From NCBI GenBank assembly GCA_913043155.1, contig CAJWLY010000001.1, positions 1 to 30,466 of the forward strand: 30,466 nt of DNA, given 5' to 3'. This stretch comes from an uncultured Nitrospinaceae bacterium. GTDB taxonomy: Bacteria > Nitrospinota > Nitrospinia > Nitrospinales > VA-1. The notes beneath the pieces were generated by a model. It ran no database searches. It saw nothing but the letters and a program-made list of their open reading frames with translations, and was not told where the DNA came from. This document shows, piece after piece, positions 1-8,080 of the stretch (position 1 is its first letter; each line of letters opens with the position of its first letter). The position numbers were made by a program, and so were the translations under genes.

Positions 1-221
1 CTTTTTTAGCTACGGATAAACACCGACTAACGCGGATAGATACAAAAACAGGGGTACTAAATGGCGCCCAAAATATCACCCCAAGTTCGCCAAGGACCCC
101 GGTTAAGTGTGCCGAAGGGCCCAGGCTTTGGACTGCAGGGGTAACACCTTTTGGTATGCCAATTTGGTAGCTTATTTGAACTAGTGCTCGCAAGAAGAGC
201 AGGGCTACTTAGGTTCCCGTC
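1..221. other. Non-coding edge region
   Basis: No convincing gene is visible. Bases 12-46 contain loosely repeated GGATA units (CGGATAAACAC, then GCGGATAGATAC), which resemble short degenerate intergenic repeats, but no second copy lies in the window. A small inverted repeat, TGCTC-gcaagaa-GAGCA, lies near 186-202, just past the stop of the neighbouring minus-strand gene. It has no U-tract, so I do not call it a terminator. Confidence 0.4.
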
Positions 222-530
222 TCAAGTCTTCAACTTTTTCCCCAGTTTTGATTCCACCGAGGCTATTTTGGACTTCAGCCGCCCTTTCTTTCCCTCGCGG
301 TAGTCGATCTTGATGGAACAGGTGATGCGCCGGCAATCGGACCGCATTTTATCAAAACATTGTTGCACCACACCCATGACCTCGTCCCATTCCCCTTCCA
401 GGACCGTACCCATGGGATTGAGCCTGTAATCGACACCACTTTCGGAAATGATCTCAAGCGAGCGACTGACGTAATCGCTTACGCTTTCCCCCTTATCCAT
501 TGGGGACATGCTGAATTCGAGAAGCACCAC
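222..530 (-). CDS. MTH1187 family thiamine-binding protein
   Basis: This 102-residue protein matches the MTH1187/YkoF-like (former DUF77) family, small ferredoxin-fold proteins; several members bind thiamine, and the physiological role is usually unknown. Seen in the sequence are an N-terminal strand MVLLEFSMSP, the segment SGVDYRLNPMGTVLEGEWDE and a C-terminal basic helix. The length is normal for the family. The start is GTG at 530, preceded by an AGGGAG ribosome binding site about 9 nt upstream; the in-frame Met further in would remove the first beta strand. It is transcribed divergently from pheA and appears to be monocistronic. No thiamine gene is nearby to support a ligand, so the substrate is inferred from the family name only. 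Confidence 0.88.
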   Translation of the reverse strand: MVLLEFSMSPMDKGESVSDYVSRSLEIISESGVDYRLNPMGTVLEGEWDEVMGVVQQCFDKMRSDCRRITCSIKIDYREGKKGRLKSKIASVESKLGKKLKT

Positions 531-562
531 GATATCAATCTCCCTATAAAAATTTTCCTTGC

Positions 563-591
563 ATTTTAAGGCTATGATGTGAAATCATCAA
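563..591 (-). promoter_or_regulatory. Sigma-70-type promoter for the MTH1187-family gene
   Basis: On the minus strand, TTGATG (586-591) and TAAAAT (563-568) are separated by exactly 17 bases. The -10 box ends 32 bases before the GTG start at 530. A short dyad, TGATG-tgaaat-CATCA (575-590), overlaps the spacer and -35 box and could be an operator, though this is not demonstrated. Confidence 0.5.
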
Positions 592-651
592 CCGTTCCCA
601 TTCGAAATCCCAGTGGATTGTCGAAAATCCAAGTAAAGGCGGTATGGCTTT

Positions 652-1725
652 TTGGCCAAAATTCAGGACCTTCGTCACAAAATAGACCAAATAGACGATC
701 AGCTGCTGAAGCTGATCAACCGGCGCGGTAAACTTGCCATTCAAATCGGGCAGGAGAAGTCCAAAAAAGGCAGCCCCTCTCATTTTCATGTGCCGCACCG
801 GGAACGCGAGATTATCGACCGGATCAAACATAGTAACGCAGGCCCCTTCCCCGGTGAATCGCTCGAGCACGTGTTCCGTGAAATCTTCTCTGCAACCCTT
901 GCGTTGGAAAAACCTTTGCGCATTGGATTCCTCGGCCCTAAAACCACTTTCAGTCATCAGGCGGCAATCAAGCACTTCGGTCACTCGGCAAAATTCCTCC
1001 CGCACACCACTATAGAATCTGTTTTCCGTCAGGTCGAGCAGGGGATTTGCGACTATGGCGTAGTCCCGGTAGAAAATTCTACTGAAGGGGTAATTAATCT
1101 TACGCTTGATTGTTTCGTCGATTCGCCCGTTTTAATCTGCGGCGAAATCAAGAGCACAATCGCGCTTTACCTGTTGTCGAAAACCAGTGACCTGAAAAAA
1201 ATAAAAACCGTCTATTCCCATCCACAGCCTTTGGGACAATGCCGCCATTGGTTAAACCAGAACCTACCTGCGGTCAAACAGGTTCCTGCATCGAGTACGG
1301 CCAATGCGGCTGAAATGGCAACCAAACGATCTACCTCCGCCGCCATCGCAGGAAAACTCGCCGCCGATGTATACCAACTGCATCTCATCGCAGAGAATAT
1401 TCAGGATCGAGTAAAAAATTTCACGCGGTTTCTGGTCATTGGAAAAGACAAAGCTAAAATGGGCAAACACAACAGAACCTCCCTCATGTTCTCCATTCGA
1501 GATGAGACAGGTTCGCTGCTCAAAGTTCTACATTTGTTCGCCCGCAACAAGATCAATCTGACAAAAATCGAGTCCCGTCCGCTCAAGGATCGACCTTGGG
1601 AGTACCTATTCTACGTCGACCTGGAGGGGCACACCCAAGATCCCCTAGTCCATAAGTCCCTAGAATCGCTCAAAAAAATGTGTCTATTTTTAAGAGTGCT
1701 AGGTTCTTACCCGAGAAAGGCTTAG
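652..1725 (+). CDS. pheA: Bifunctional chorismate mutase/prephenate dehydratase (P-protein)
   Basis: PheA converts chorismate to prephenate and then to phenylpyruvate, the committed branch to phenylalanine. The 357-residue protein has an AroQ-type chorismate mutase domain (about 1-88, with LRHKIDQIDDQLLKLINRR), a prephenate dehydratase domain (about 90-270, with GPKTTFSHQAA, VPVENSTEG, SHPQPLGQC and the catalytic-loop NFTRF), and a C-terminal ACT domain (about 275-350, with the ESRP motif) that normally gives feedback inhibition by phenylalanine. The start is TTG at 652, which has an AAAGGCGG ribosome binding site about 9 nt upstream. The nearby ATG at 644 is out of frame. It is the first gene of an apparent pheA-tyrA-cmk operon, with 6 nt to tyrA. 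Confidence 0.96.
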   Translation: MAKIQDLRHKIDQIDDQLLKLINRRGKLAIQIGQEKSKKGSPSHFHVPHREREIIDRIKHSNAGPFPGESLEHVFREIFSATLALEKPLRIGFLGPKTTFSHQAAIKHFGHSAKFLPHTTIESVFRQVEQGICDYGVVPVENSTEGVINLTLDCFVDSPVLICGEIKSTIALYLLSKTSDLKKIKTVYSHPQPLGQCRHWLNQNLPAVKQVPASSTANAAEMATKRSTSAAIAGKLAADVYQLHLIAENIQDRVKNFTRFLVIGKDKAKMGKHNRTSLMFSIRDETGSLLKVLHLFARNKINLTKIESRPLKDRPWEYLFYVDLEGHTQDPLVHKSLESLKKMCLFLRVLGSYPRKA

Positions 1726-1731
1726 AGAGAT

Positions 1732-2604
1732 ATGAAGACGTTCGAGTGCGCATGCATTATCGGCGTAGGCCTTCTGGGCGGTTCGCTGGCCAAGGCCATG
1801 CGGCAGCGCAGACTGGCCAAAACCTTGGTCGGCCATGGACGGAACCGTTCCAATCTAGAAGAAGCTAAGAAGCTCGACATTATCGACAGTTTCGAGGTCG
1901 ACATTCAATCGGCGGTGAAAGAAGCCGATCTGATAGTTCTGTGCACTCCGGTACAGGCCATCGTACCACTTGTACGTAAGATGGCACCATCCCTTAAGGC
2001 AGGGTGCTTAGTCACCGACGTCGGCTCGGTGAAGGCGCAGCTGGTGCGAGAAGTCGAGCCCCTGATTCCGGAGCATGCTTTTTTCGTCGGCGCTCATCCT
2101 ATCGCGGGTGGTGAAAAATCGGGGCTCTGCGTTTCGTCGAAAACTCTATTCGAAGGCACCCGTTGTATCGTTACACCTACGGAGCGAACGGATCCGGACG
2201 CACTCAAACAAACAATCGATCTCTGGGAGCAAGTGGGGACGCATGTGTCCTGTATGGACGTGGAGGAGCACGATTATATCTTCGGAGCCGTCAGCCACCT
2301 GCCCCATGTGGTGATTTATGCATTGATGAACATGCTCGGCTCCCTGAAATCGAAAAACCATGATGAGATCATTTCGTTCTCTGGAGCCGGACTCAAAGAT
2401 ATTACGCGAATCGCTGGGGGAGACCCTGTGATGTGGCGAGACATTTGTCTATCCAACCGGGATTCTGTATTGCATTATATAGACCGCTTTCAGGAAACCC
2501 TGAACCACATCCGGGGTGGAATTGACCGGGGTGAAGGCGAATTCCTGGTCCGTGAATTCGAGACGGCTAACAAACACCGGTTCCACCTGATTGAGAATGC
2601 GTAA
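1732..2604 (+). CDS. tyrA: Prephenate dehydrogenase
   Basis: TyrA oxidatively decarboxylates prephenate to 4-hydroxyphenylpyruvate for tyrosine synthesis; some relatives act on arogenate instead. The 290-residue protein has an N-terminal Rossmann motif GVGLLGGS (residues 11-18), the segment VTDVGSVK, the substrate-pocket motif GAHPIAGGEKSG with its conserved His near 122, and the helical-domain motif VSHLPHVV. It has no ACT or chorismate mutase domain. It follows pheA by 6 nt and overlaps or abuts cmk, so it is probably co-transcribed. NAD versus NADP preference and prephenate versus arogenate specificity cannot be decided from inspection. Confidence 0.95.
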   Translation: MKTFECACIIGVGLLGGSLAKAMRQRRLAKTLVGHGRNRSNLEEAKKLDIIDSFEVDIQSAVKEADLIVLCTPVQAIVPLVRKMAPSLKAGCLVTDVGSVKAQLVREVEPLIPEHAFFVGAHPIAGGEKSGLCVSSKTLFEGTRCIVTPTERTDPDALKQTIDLWEQVGTHVSCMDVEEHDYIFGAVSHLPHVVIYALMNMLGSLKSKNHDEIISFSGAGLKDITRIAGGDPVMWRDICLSNRDSVLHYIDRFQETLNHIRGGIDRGEGEFLVREFETANKHRFHLIENA

Positions 2605-3283
2605 AAACTGCATGATTATAGCCATCGACGGTCCGGCAGGAAGCGGAAAAAGCACGGTTGCAAAAATTGTTGCTGGAAAACTGCACTTCCGGTACATCGA
2701 TACCGGTTCCATGTACCGAGCGGTAGCATGGAAGAGCCTGCTGAAGAACGTAGACCTTAGCGATGAGGAGACGGTTGCAGAAATTGCCCGCAATGTGAAG
2801 ATCGATCTCGTTCCCGAAGAAGGCGGACAATCTGTGTTTGTGGATGGAGAAAACGCGACTAACCAGTTGAAGCAGGAAACAATCAGCCGCGCAGCAGCGG
2901 TGGTTGCGGCACAACCTATGATTCGGAAAATCATGACCAAAAAACAACGCGAACTGGGAAACCGGGAAGACGTGGTCATGGATGGACGAGACATCGGCAC
3001 CGTAGTCTTTCCAAACGCGGAGAAAAAATTTTTCCTCGATGCCGAGCCGAAAGAACGTGGGCGTCGCCGATTCGATGAGTTGAAAACAAAAAATCAGGAA
3101 GCGGATGTAGATCTAGTGACTATTGTCGAACAGGTCAAACAGCGGGACCATGAAGACCGCACGCGAAAAATCGCTCCGCTCAGACAGGCGGACGACGCTA
3201 TTTCCATCGATACCACTCACCTTGATATTAGCCAAGTGGTAGATCAGATCATGAAAGAAATCGGGAGAGTTCTTCACCGCTAG
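2597..3283 (+). CDS. cmk: Cytidylate kinase
   Basis: Cmk phosphorylates CMP and dCMP to the diphosphates with ATP. Visible motifs are the P-loop AIDGPAGSGKST, DTGSMYRAVAW, the CMP-binding segment DGRDIGTVVFPNAEKKFFLDA (given here by its key D-R-D residues), the Arg-rich lid near RRRFDEL, and the C-terminal DRTRKIAPLRQADDAI. The start is uncertain: TTG at 2591, ATG at 2597 and ATG at 2612 are all in frame. The last gives the typical MIIAIDGPAGSGKST N-terminus, while the first two overlap the tyrA stop. All choices leave the enzyme intact. The position between tyrA and rpsA is a conserved arrangement in many proteobacteria-like genomes. Confidence 0.94.
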   Translation: MRKNCMIIAIDGPAGSGKSTVAKIVAGKLHFRYIDTGSMYRAVAWKSLLKNVDLSDEETVAEIARNVKIDLVPEEGGQSVFVDGENATNQLKQETISRAAAVVAAQPMIRKIMTKKQRELGNREDVVMDGRDIGTVVFPNAEKKFFLDAEPKERGRRRFDELKTKNQEADVDLVTIVEQVKQRDHEDRTRKIAPLRQADDAISIDTTHLDISQVVDQIMKEIGRVLHR

Positions 3284-3443
3284 AACCTGCACTGAGAAAA
3301 ATCGAGGGTATCCACTTGGTATTGAGGCTCTCCTTAGAGCAATAACTAAAATGGATCTTTTTTCATCATTTAGAGATTTTCTTAATTATTAATTATTTTT
3401 ATTAACCTAAATTCCAATTCATTAAAGAGAGAACATTGCAATT
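3284..3443 (+). promoter_or_regulatory. AT-rich leader upstream of rpsA
   Basis: This 160-base gap is markedly A/T-rich just before rpsA (3360-3420 is largely TTAATTATTAATT-like). It contains a small hairpin GCTCT-cctt-AGAGC (3327-3340). It probably holds a separate promoter and a leader for ribosomal protein S1. The AT-rich tract resembles the A/U-rich leaders bound by S1 in other bacteria, but no exact promoter hexamers can be assigned with confidence. Confidence 0.35.
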
Positions 3444-5165
3444 ATGGCTAGCACGGAAGACAAAACCAAAAGCACCACGGCTTTCACCGACGACTTCGAA
3501 GAAGAAGAGCAAGACGAACTTTCTCCTGAAGACAAAGCGACATGGGAGGAAATGGAAAAATATTTTTCTGAGAGTCTGCATCAGTTTAAGGAAGGGCAGA
3601 TTATCAATGGTTCCATCATTAGCATCTCCAAGGGAGTGGCGACAATCGATGTCGGCTTCAAATCTGAGGGAACCGTTCACCTCAACGAATTTCCAGAAAG
3701 CGGGAAGGATCTGGCTATCGGTGATGTGGTTGAAGTCTTTCTGGATCGAATCGAAGACAACGATGGCAACGTCGTCCTATCCAAGGACAAGGCCAATAAG
3801 ATTAAGCTGTGGGATGAATTGGTTAAAACGCATGAAGCCGATGAGATCGTTGAAGGAACCGTTATAGCCAAGGCCAAAGGCGGCTTGACAGTCGATATCG
3901 GGCTCAAGGCTTTCCTTCCCGGTTCTCAGATCGACTTACGGTCTATCCGCAATCTGGAAAAACTGATCGGAGAAAAATTTCAGATGCGGATCATCAAGAT
4001 GAATAAAAAACGCGGCAATATCGTTCTATCCCGACGGGTACTGCTCGAAGAACAGCGCAAACAACACCGCTCCGAAACCCTGCAAAATCTGGAAGCAGGA
4101 AATCTCGTAGACGGCACCGTCAAGAACATTACCGAATACGGTGTTTTCATAGACCTGGGTGGTATTGACGGACTCCTCCACATCACCGACATGTCGTGGG
4201 GCCGCGTCAACCATCCTTCCGAAATGTTCTCGATCGGCGATAAGGTAAAGGTGATAGTCCTCAAATTCGACAGGGAAAAAGAACGTGTTTCGCTCGGGCT
4301 AAAACAAATCGCTCCCGATCCGTGGGTAAATGTGGAAGAAAAGTATCCGACCGGGACCCATGCCAAGGGTAAAGTGGTTAGCATCACCGATTACGGGGCA
4401 TTCGTCGAACTGGAAAATGGAATCGAAGGGCTAGTCCATATCTCAGAAATGAGTTGGAGCCGTCATGTTAAACACCCCAGCAAAATCGTATCCACCCGTG
4501 ACGAGGTCGAAGTGGTGGTTCTCACCCTCGACAAGGAGAGAAAACGCATCTCCCTAGGGATGAAACAACTCGAACCCAATCCTTGGGAAGCAATTGAAAC
4601 AAAATATCCCGTTGGGTCAGAAGCCCAGGGCGCCATCCGGAATATCACCGAATTCGGCGCCTTTGTCGAACTAGAAGAGGGCGTGGATGGACTCATCCAC
4701 ATCTCCGACCTGAGTTGGAAGAAGATAAAACACCCATCAGAGGTACTTAAGAAAAAGGAAACGGTCAAAACCGTGGTGCTCAACATCGATAAAGACAATT
4801 GTCGTATTTCCCTCGGCATCAAACAGCTCCAGCCTGACCCTTGGGACGACATTGCCCAGAGCTATCCCCTTGGAACGGAAGTGGAGGGAACTATTATCAA
4901 AGTAACTGAGTTCGGCGTCTTCGCCGAGTTTGGCGACGGATTAGAAGGTTTAATCCATGTGTCCCAGCTAAGCTCAAAGAAAGCTTCCAATCCGGAAAAG
5001 GCTGTCAAGGTCGATGATAAAATCAAAGCCAAAGTCATCAAAGTCGATACCAGCGATAAAAAAATCGCTTTAAGCATCAAAGCTTTCGAGGAAAAGCTGG
5101 ACCTGAAAGCCATCGAGGACGAACAGGCCCAACTGGAACACTTCAATGAAAAAGAGGGTCAGTAA
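3444..5165 (+). CDS. rpsA: 30S ribosomal protein S1
   Basis: S1 binds mRNA and helps the 30S subunit load structured transcripts. The 573-residue protein has six S1 (OB-fold) repeats. They begin near IINGSIISISKGVATIDVGF, VEGTVIAKAKGGLTVDIGL, VDGTVKNITEYGVFIDLGG, AKGKVVSITDYGAFVELENG, QGAIRNITEFGAFVELEEG and EGTIIKVTEFGVFAEFGDG. The last four share the typical G-x-V-x-x-I-T-x-[YF]-G-[AV]-F pattern and HIS(E/D)-L/M-S-W ends. The acidic N-terminal extension (about residues 1-40) is Glu/Asp-rich. Length and six-repeat organisation match Gram-negative S1. It is followed 40 nt later by sppA. Confidence 0.97.
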   Translation: MASTEDKTKSTTAFTDDFEEEEQDELSPEDKATWEEMEKYFSESLHQFKEGQIINGSIISISKGVATIDVGFKSEGTVHLNEFPESGKDLAIGDVVEVFLDRIEDNDGNVVLSKDKANKIKLWDELVKTHEADEIVEGTVIAKAKGGLTVDIGLKAFLPGSQIDLRSIRNLEKLIGEKFQMRIIKMNKKRGNIVLSRRVLLEEQRKQHRSETLQNLEAGNLVDGTVKNITEYGVFIDLGGIDGLLHITDMSWGRVNHPSEMFSIGDKVKVIVLKFDREKERVSLGLKQIAPDPWVNVEEKYPTGTHAKGKVVSITDYGAFVELENGIEGLVHISEMSWSRHVKHPSKIVSTRDEVEVVVLTLDKERKRISLGMKQLEPNPWEAIETKYPVGSEAQGAIRNITEFGAFVELEEGVDGLIHISDLSWKKIKHPSEVLKKKETVKTVVLNIDKDNCRISLGIKQLQPDPWDDIAQSYPLGTEVEGTIIKVTEFGVFAEFGDGLEGLIHVSQLSSKKASNPEKAVKVDDKIKAKVIKVDTSDKKIALSIKAFEEKLDLKAIEDEQAQLEHFNEKEGQ

Positions 5166-5205
5166 ACCACAGGTTGAAAAACAATCCATATCCTGAGGAG
5201 GATTA

Positions 5206-6141
5206 ATGGAAATGGAACTTCCCGGGAAAAAAAAACGGTCCGTCATCCGGGGATTGCTCTGGTTCACGCTCGGATTCCTGGCGCTAGTCGGCATTTCCGC
5301 GCTGGCCACCAACTGGATCCCGGACCAGATGGTAGGAACTGATAACAGGCTTGGCCTAGTCGAAGTGACCGGTGTGATCCAGGATTCGCAGGATATTGTC
5401 CGCCAAATTAAAGAGTTTCGAGAAGATAAACGTATCCACGGTATCGTGGTACGGATCGATTCTCCCGGCGGTGCCGTAGGGCCCTCCCAAGAGATTTATG
5501 ACGAAGTGCTCAAAACCCGTAAAAGCGGAAAAACGATCTACGCTTCCATGGGAACTCTTGGTGCGTCAGGCGGATACTACATCGCTAGTTCCGCCGACCG
5601 TGTCTTTGCCAATCCAGGCACACTCACCGGTAGTATCGGTGTCGTCATGGCCTTCTCCAATATCGAAGGGCTGATGGATAAAATCGGATTACGACCGGAA
5701 GTTATTAAAGCAGGAAAATATAAAGACACCGGTTCCCCGGTCCGTCCCATGTCAAAAAAAGAACGCCGTCTCCTTCAGGAAGTCGTCGCCGATGTCCATC
5801 AGCAGTTCATCGAAGCCATCGCGGAAGGGCGGAAATTACCCGTCGAGGAGGTCCGCAAGGTCGCCGATGGACGAATCCTCACCGGTCGACAGGCACACCG
5901 CCTACACCTCATAGATCAGCTAGGTGGACTTCAGGCCAGTATCGACCATTTGGCCAGAAAGGTGGGGATCAGTGGTTCCCCAAAAATTGTCCGCGAGAAG
6001 AAACGCATCAATTTCCTCGACTGGATTCTGAACGCAGCTATAAATCAACCGATTATAAAAAAATACCTACCAACCTCCCACTCGCCGTTACAGTACCTGT
6101 GGCCTTTAACTAAATCCCATCTCCCGATTCCAGTCCCATAA
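5206..6141 (+). CDS. sppA: Signal peptide peptidase SppA, S36-type serine protease
   Basis: SppA is a membrane-anchored Ser/Lys protease that degrades cleaved signal peptides. The 311-residue protein has a basic N-terminus, one membrane segment (about residues 14-36) and a single protease domain. Motifs are RIDSPGGAVGPSQEIYDEV, GASGGYYIASSADRVFA with the likely nucleophile Ser121, GTLTGSIGVV, and GKYKD with the likely base Lys173. The Ser-to-Lys distance of 52 residues equals that in Bacillus subtilis SppA, so this is the short single-domain form rather than the double-length E. coli type. The start ATG at 5206 has a near-perfect GAGGAGG ribosome binding site. It lies between rpsA and ihf, a position seen in several Gram-negative lineages. 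Confidence 0.93.
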   Translation: MEMELPGKKKRSVIRGLLWFTLGFLALVGISALATNWIPDQMVGTDNRLGLVEVTGVIQDSQDIVRQIKEFREDKRIHGIVVRIDSPGGAVGPSQEIYDEVLKTRKSGKTIYASMGTLGASGGYYIASSADRVFANPGTLTGSIGVVMAFSNIEGLMDKIGLRPEVIKAGKYKDTGSPVRPMSKKERRLLQEVVADVHQQFIEAIAEGRKLPVEEVRKVADGRILTGRQAHRLHLIDQLGGLQASIDHLARKVGISGSPKIVREKKRINFLDWILNAAINQPIIKKYLPTSHSPLQYLWPLTKSHLPIPVP

Positions 6142-6212
6142 ATTCTCCCAAATCCAACGAAATCCGGCTATTTTTTTCGGCAAGAGCCAGAAAGTCCTTT
6201 AGAATAAAAGGC

Positions 6213-6239
6213 TTGATTTGCTTATGCGCTTGCTATAAG
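6213..6239 (+). promoter_or_regulatory. Possible promoter for the HU/IHF gene
   Basis: TTGATT (6213-6218) and an extended -10 TGcTATAAG (TATAAG at 6234-6239) are separated by 15 bases. The spacing is short, but the TGN extension compensates in sigma-70 promoters. It lies 55 bases before the ATG at 6295, which is preceded by a G-rich ribosome binding site GGGGGGGG. Confidence 0.4.
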
Positions 6240-6294
6240 CTGCTACTCTCTATGGGGGAGCTGAATTAATCATTTTTTTCCGGGGGGGGTAAAA

Positions 6295-6576
6295 ATGACG
6301 AAGGCGGAGTTAGTCGAGAAAGTTTCCAGCCAAATTAACCTAACCAAGAAACAGACTGAAGTTGTCGTAAATACGGTTTTCCAAAGCATCACCGAATCTT
6401 TAAGCGAAGGAAAAAAAGTTGAGTTGCGCGGCTTCGGAAGTTTTAGAATCCGTCAACGAAATGCTCGCATTGGAAGGAACCCGAAATCCGGCACCCAAGT
6501 GGATGTTCCGGCTAAAAAAGTTCCTTTCTTTAAAGCGGGGAAAGAGTTGCGGGAACTGGTGGATAAGGATAAGTAG
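6295..6576 (+). CDS. HU/IHF-family DNA-binding protein, IHF-like
   Basis: This 93-residue protein bends DNA and compacts the nucleoid. It shows the family layout: an N-terminal helical pair (MTKAELVEKVSSQ...), the turn VELRGFGSFRIRQRN, the DNA-binding arm with the intercalating-Pro region ARIGRNPKSG, and the C-terminal VPFFKAGKELRELV. The RxARxGRNPxTG-like arm and FFKxGKELR ending are closer to IHF alpha/beta than to classical HU. The position downstream of cmk-rpsA mirrors ihfB in enterobacteria and suggests the beta-type subunit. A partner gene is not in the window, so a homodimer or a subunit encoded elsewhere are both possible. Confidence 0.93.
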   Translation: MTKAELVEKVSSQINLTKKQTEVVVNTVFQSITESLSEGKKVELRGFGSFRIRQRNARIGRNPKSGTQVDVPAKKVPFFKAGKELRELVDKDK

Positions 6577-6941
6577 TTCTCTTAAACGTAATCTCCCGGG
6601 CCTTGATTGCCCGTGGCCTTTAAGTAGTTGAGAAATAATACGGTTTAATCACCTAGCGACTATGTGACTCCCTCGAAAGGGCTTCCCTTTTGTACCCGAT
6701 CCCGGTATAGGTCAGGGTCGTCTGCCTAGCTTTTTCTTCTCGCATCTCATTTTTCATTCTGGCGCATTTTTAAAAAGTTTTCGGCTATCGGTACCATGTT
6801 AAAGTTGTACGTTAGTTTCTATTTAAGCAGAATGAAACCCGCGATCAGTATTCAGATATCTATCTGGCAAAGTCCATTCAACCCGCGCACATAGTGTTTC
6901 CAAATCCTATCCGGATTTAATTAACAGGAATTAGAATCTCG
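6577..6941. other. Long intergenic region between ihf-like gene and aroC
   Basis: This 365-base gap holds no convincing gene. The only open frame of note is a 32-codon ATG-initiated one at 6796-6894 without a ribosome binding site, which I reject. It contains a candidate terminator near 6708-6735, a small hairpin AAAGGG-ctt-CCCTTT near 6676-6690, and presumably the aroC promoter. No tRNA or riboswitch core was recognised. Confidence 0.4.
6708..6735 (+). terminator. Candidate intrinsic terminator after the HU/IHF gene
   Basis: The stem TAGG(t)CAG pairs with CTGCCTA (7 pairs with one bulged T, loop ggtcgt). It is followed after GC by TTTTTCTTCT. It lies about 130 bases after the ihf-like stop. 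The bulge makes it a modest candidate. Confidence 0.4.
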
Positions 6942-8012
6942 ATGCCAGGAAATTCGTTCGGAGAACTTTTTAAAATATCGACTTGGGGAGAATCGCACGG
7001 CGAAGGGATCGGCGTGGTTGTCGACGGCTGTCCTGCGGGGCTCCCGCTCAGGGAATCTGAAATTCAGAAAGAACTCGACCGTAGAAAGACAGGTCAAAGC
7101 AAGGTCACCACATCGCGGAAGGAATCGGACCAGGTACGCATTCTATCCGGGACCTTCAAGGGGAAAACCACCGGCACGCCTATAGCTCTGTGGGTGGAAA
7201 ACCAGGATGTCGACTCCTCGAAATACGAGGAGATCAAACACCTGTTCCGCCCGGGCCATGCTGATTACACCTACCTGATGAAATACGGATTCCGTGACTA
7301 CCGGGGAGGTGGGCGCTCCAGCGTCCGAGAATCGGTGGGCCGCGTCGCCGCGGGAGCCATTGCCAGAAAACTCCTCGCCCGTCAACGGATAAAAATTATT
7401 GGCTACTCAAAACAAATCGGACCACATATCGCCGAAAGTCTCGACTACAAGCAAATCGAAAAAAATATCGTGCGGTGCCCCGATAAAAAAATGGCCCAGA
7501 AGATGGTCGATCACATCGTACAGGCACGGAAAAAAGGCGACTCCGTTGGCGGTGTGGTCGAAGTCGTCGCCCAAGGCGTACCCCCCGGGCTCGGTGAGCC
7601 CGTCTTCGACCGACTGGACGCCGACCTCGCCAAGGCACTCATGAGTATTCCTGCGGTTAAAGGCGTCGAGGTTGGAATCGGATTCACCGCTGCTGAAATG
7701 TACGGCTCCGAATGCAACGATCCCTATACCGTCAAAGGAAAAAAAATTGCCGCCAAAACGAACAACGCGGGTGGCATTCACGGGGGCATCTCTAACGGGT
7801 CTGACATCGTAGTGCGCATGGTCGTCAAACCCACATCCTCCATCAACAAGGAACAAGACACGGTAACAGTAGACGGAAAACAAGCGAAGATACGGGTCGA
7901 GGGACGCCACGACCCCTGCGTATCACCCCGCGCTGTGCCCATCGCTGAAGCAATGGTGGCTCTAACACTGGTCGACCATTTGATGCGAAACAAATTATCC
8001 CAATTGAAATAA
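6942..8012 (+). CDS. aroC: Chorismate synthase
   Basis: AroC removes phosphate from EPSP to make chorismate, using reduced FMN, at the end of the shikimate pathway. The 356-residue protein has all three family signatures: the N-terminal FKISTWGESHG, the central region around RPGHADYTYLMKYG with RDYRGGGRSSVRES, and the C-terminal GRHDPCVSPRAVPIAEAM. The length is typical. The AACAGGAAT before the ATG supplies a ribosome binding site. It is separated from pheA-tyrA by the rpsA cluster, yet its product feeds those enzymes. The other shikimate genes are not in the window. Confidence 0.97.
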   Translation: MPGNSFGELFKISTWGESHGEGIGVVVDGCPAGLPLRESEIQKELDRRKTGQSKVTTSRKESDQVRILSGTFKGKTTGTPIALWVENQDVDSSKYEEIKHLFRPGHADYTYLMKYGFRDYRGGGRSSVRESVGRVAAGAIARKLLARQRIKIIGYSKQIGPHIAESLDYKQIEKNIVRCPDKKMAQKMVDHIVQARKKGDSVGGVVEVVAQGVPPGLGEPVFDRLDADLAKALMSIPAVKGVEVGIGFTAAEMYGSECNDPYTVKGKKIAAKTNNAGGIHGGISNGSDIVVRMVVKPTSSINKEQDTVTVDGKQAKIRVEGRHDPCVSPRAVPIAEAMVALTLVDHLMRNKLSQLK

Positions 8013-8080
8013 TACGATTTCTAAAAACATGCTGTCCCGAGCTTTAATAGGCAGCGCACTACGGAAGAACTATTTGGCCA

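Noticed and set aside
12..46. Short tandem repeat or CRISPR-like structure
   Set aside because: The GGATA-like units are imperfect and too few, with no regular spacers.
544..1005. 153-codon minus-strand open frame across pheA
   Set aside because: It is the antisense of pheA codons, has no family motifs, and overlaps a well-supported enzyme gene.
6796..6894. 32-codon open frame upstream of aroC
   Set aside because: It has no ribosome binding site at the usual distance and no recognisable features; it probably occurs by chance.
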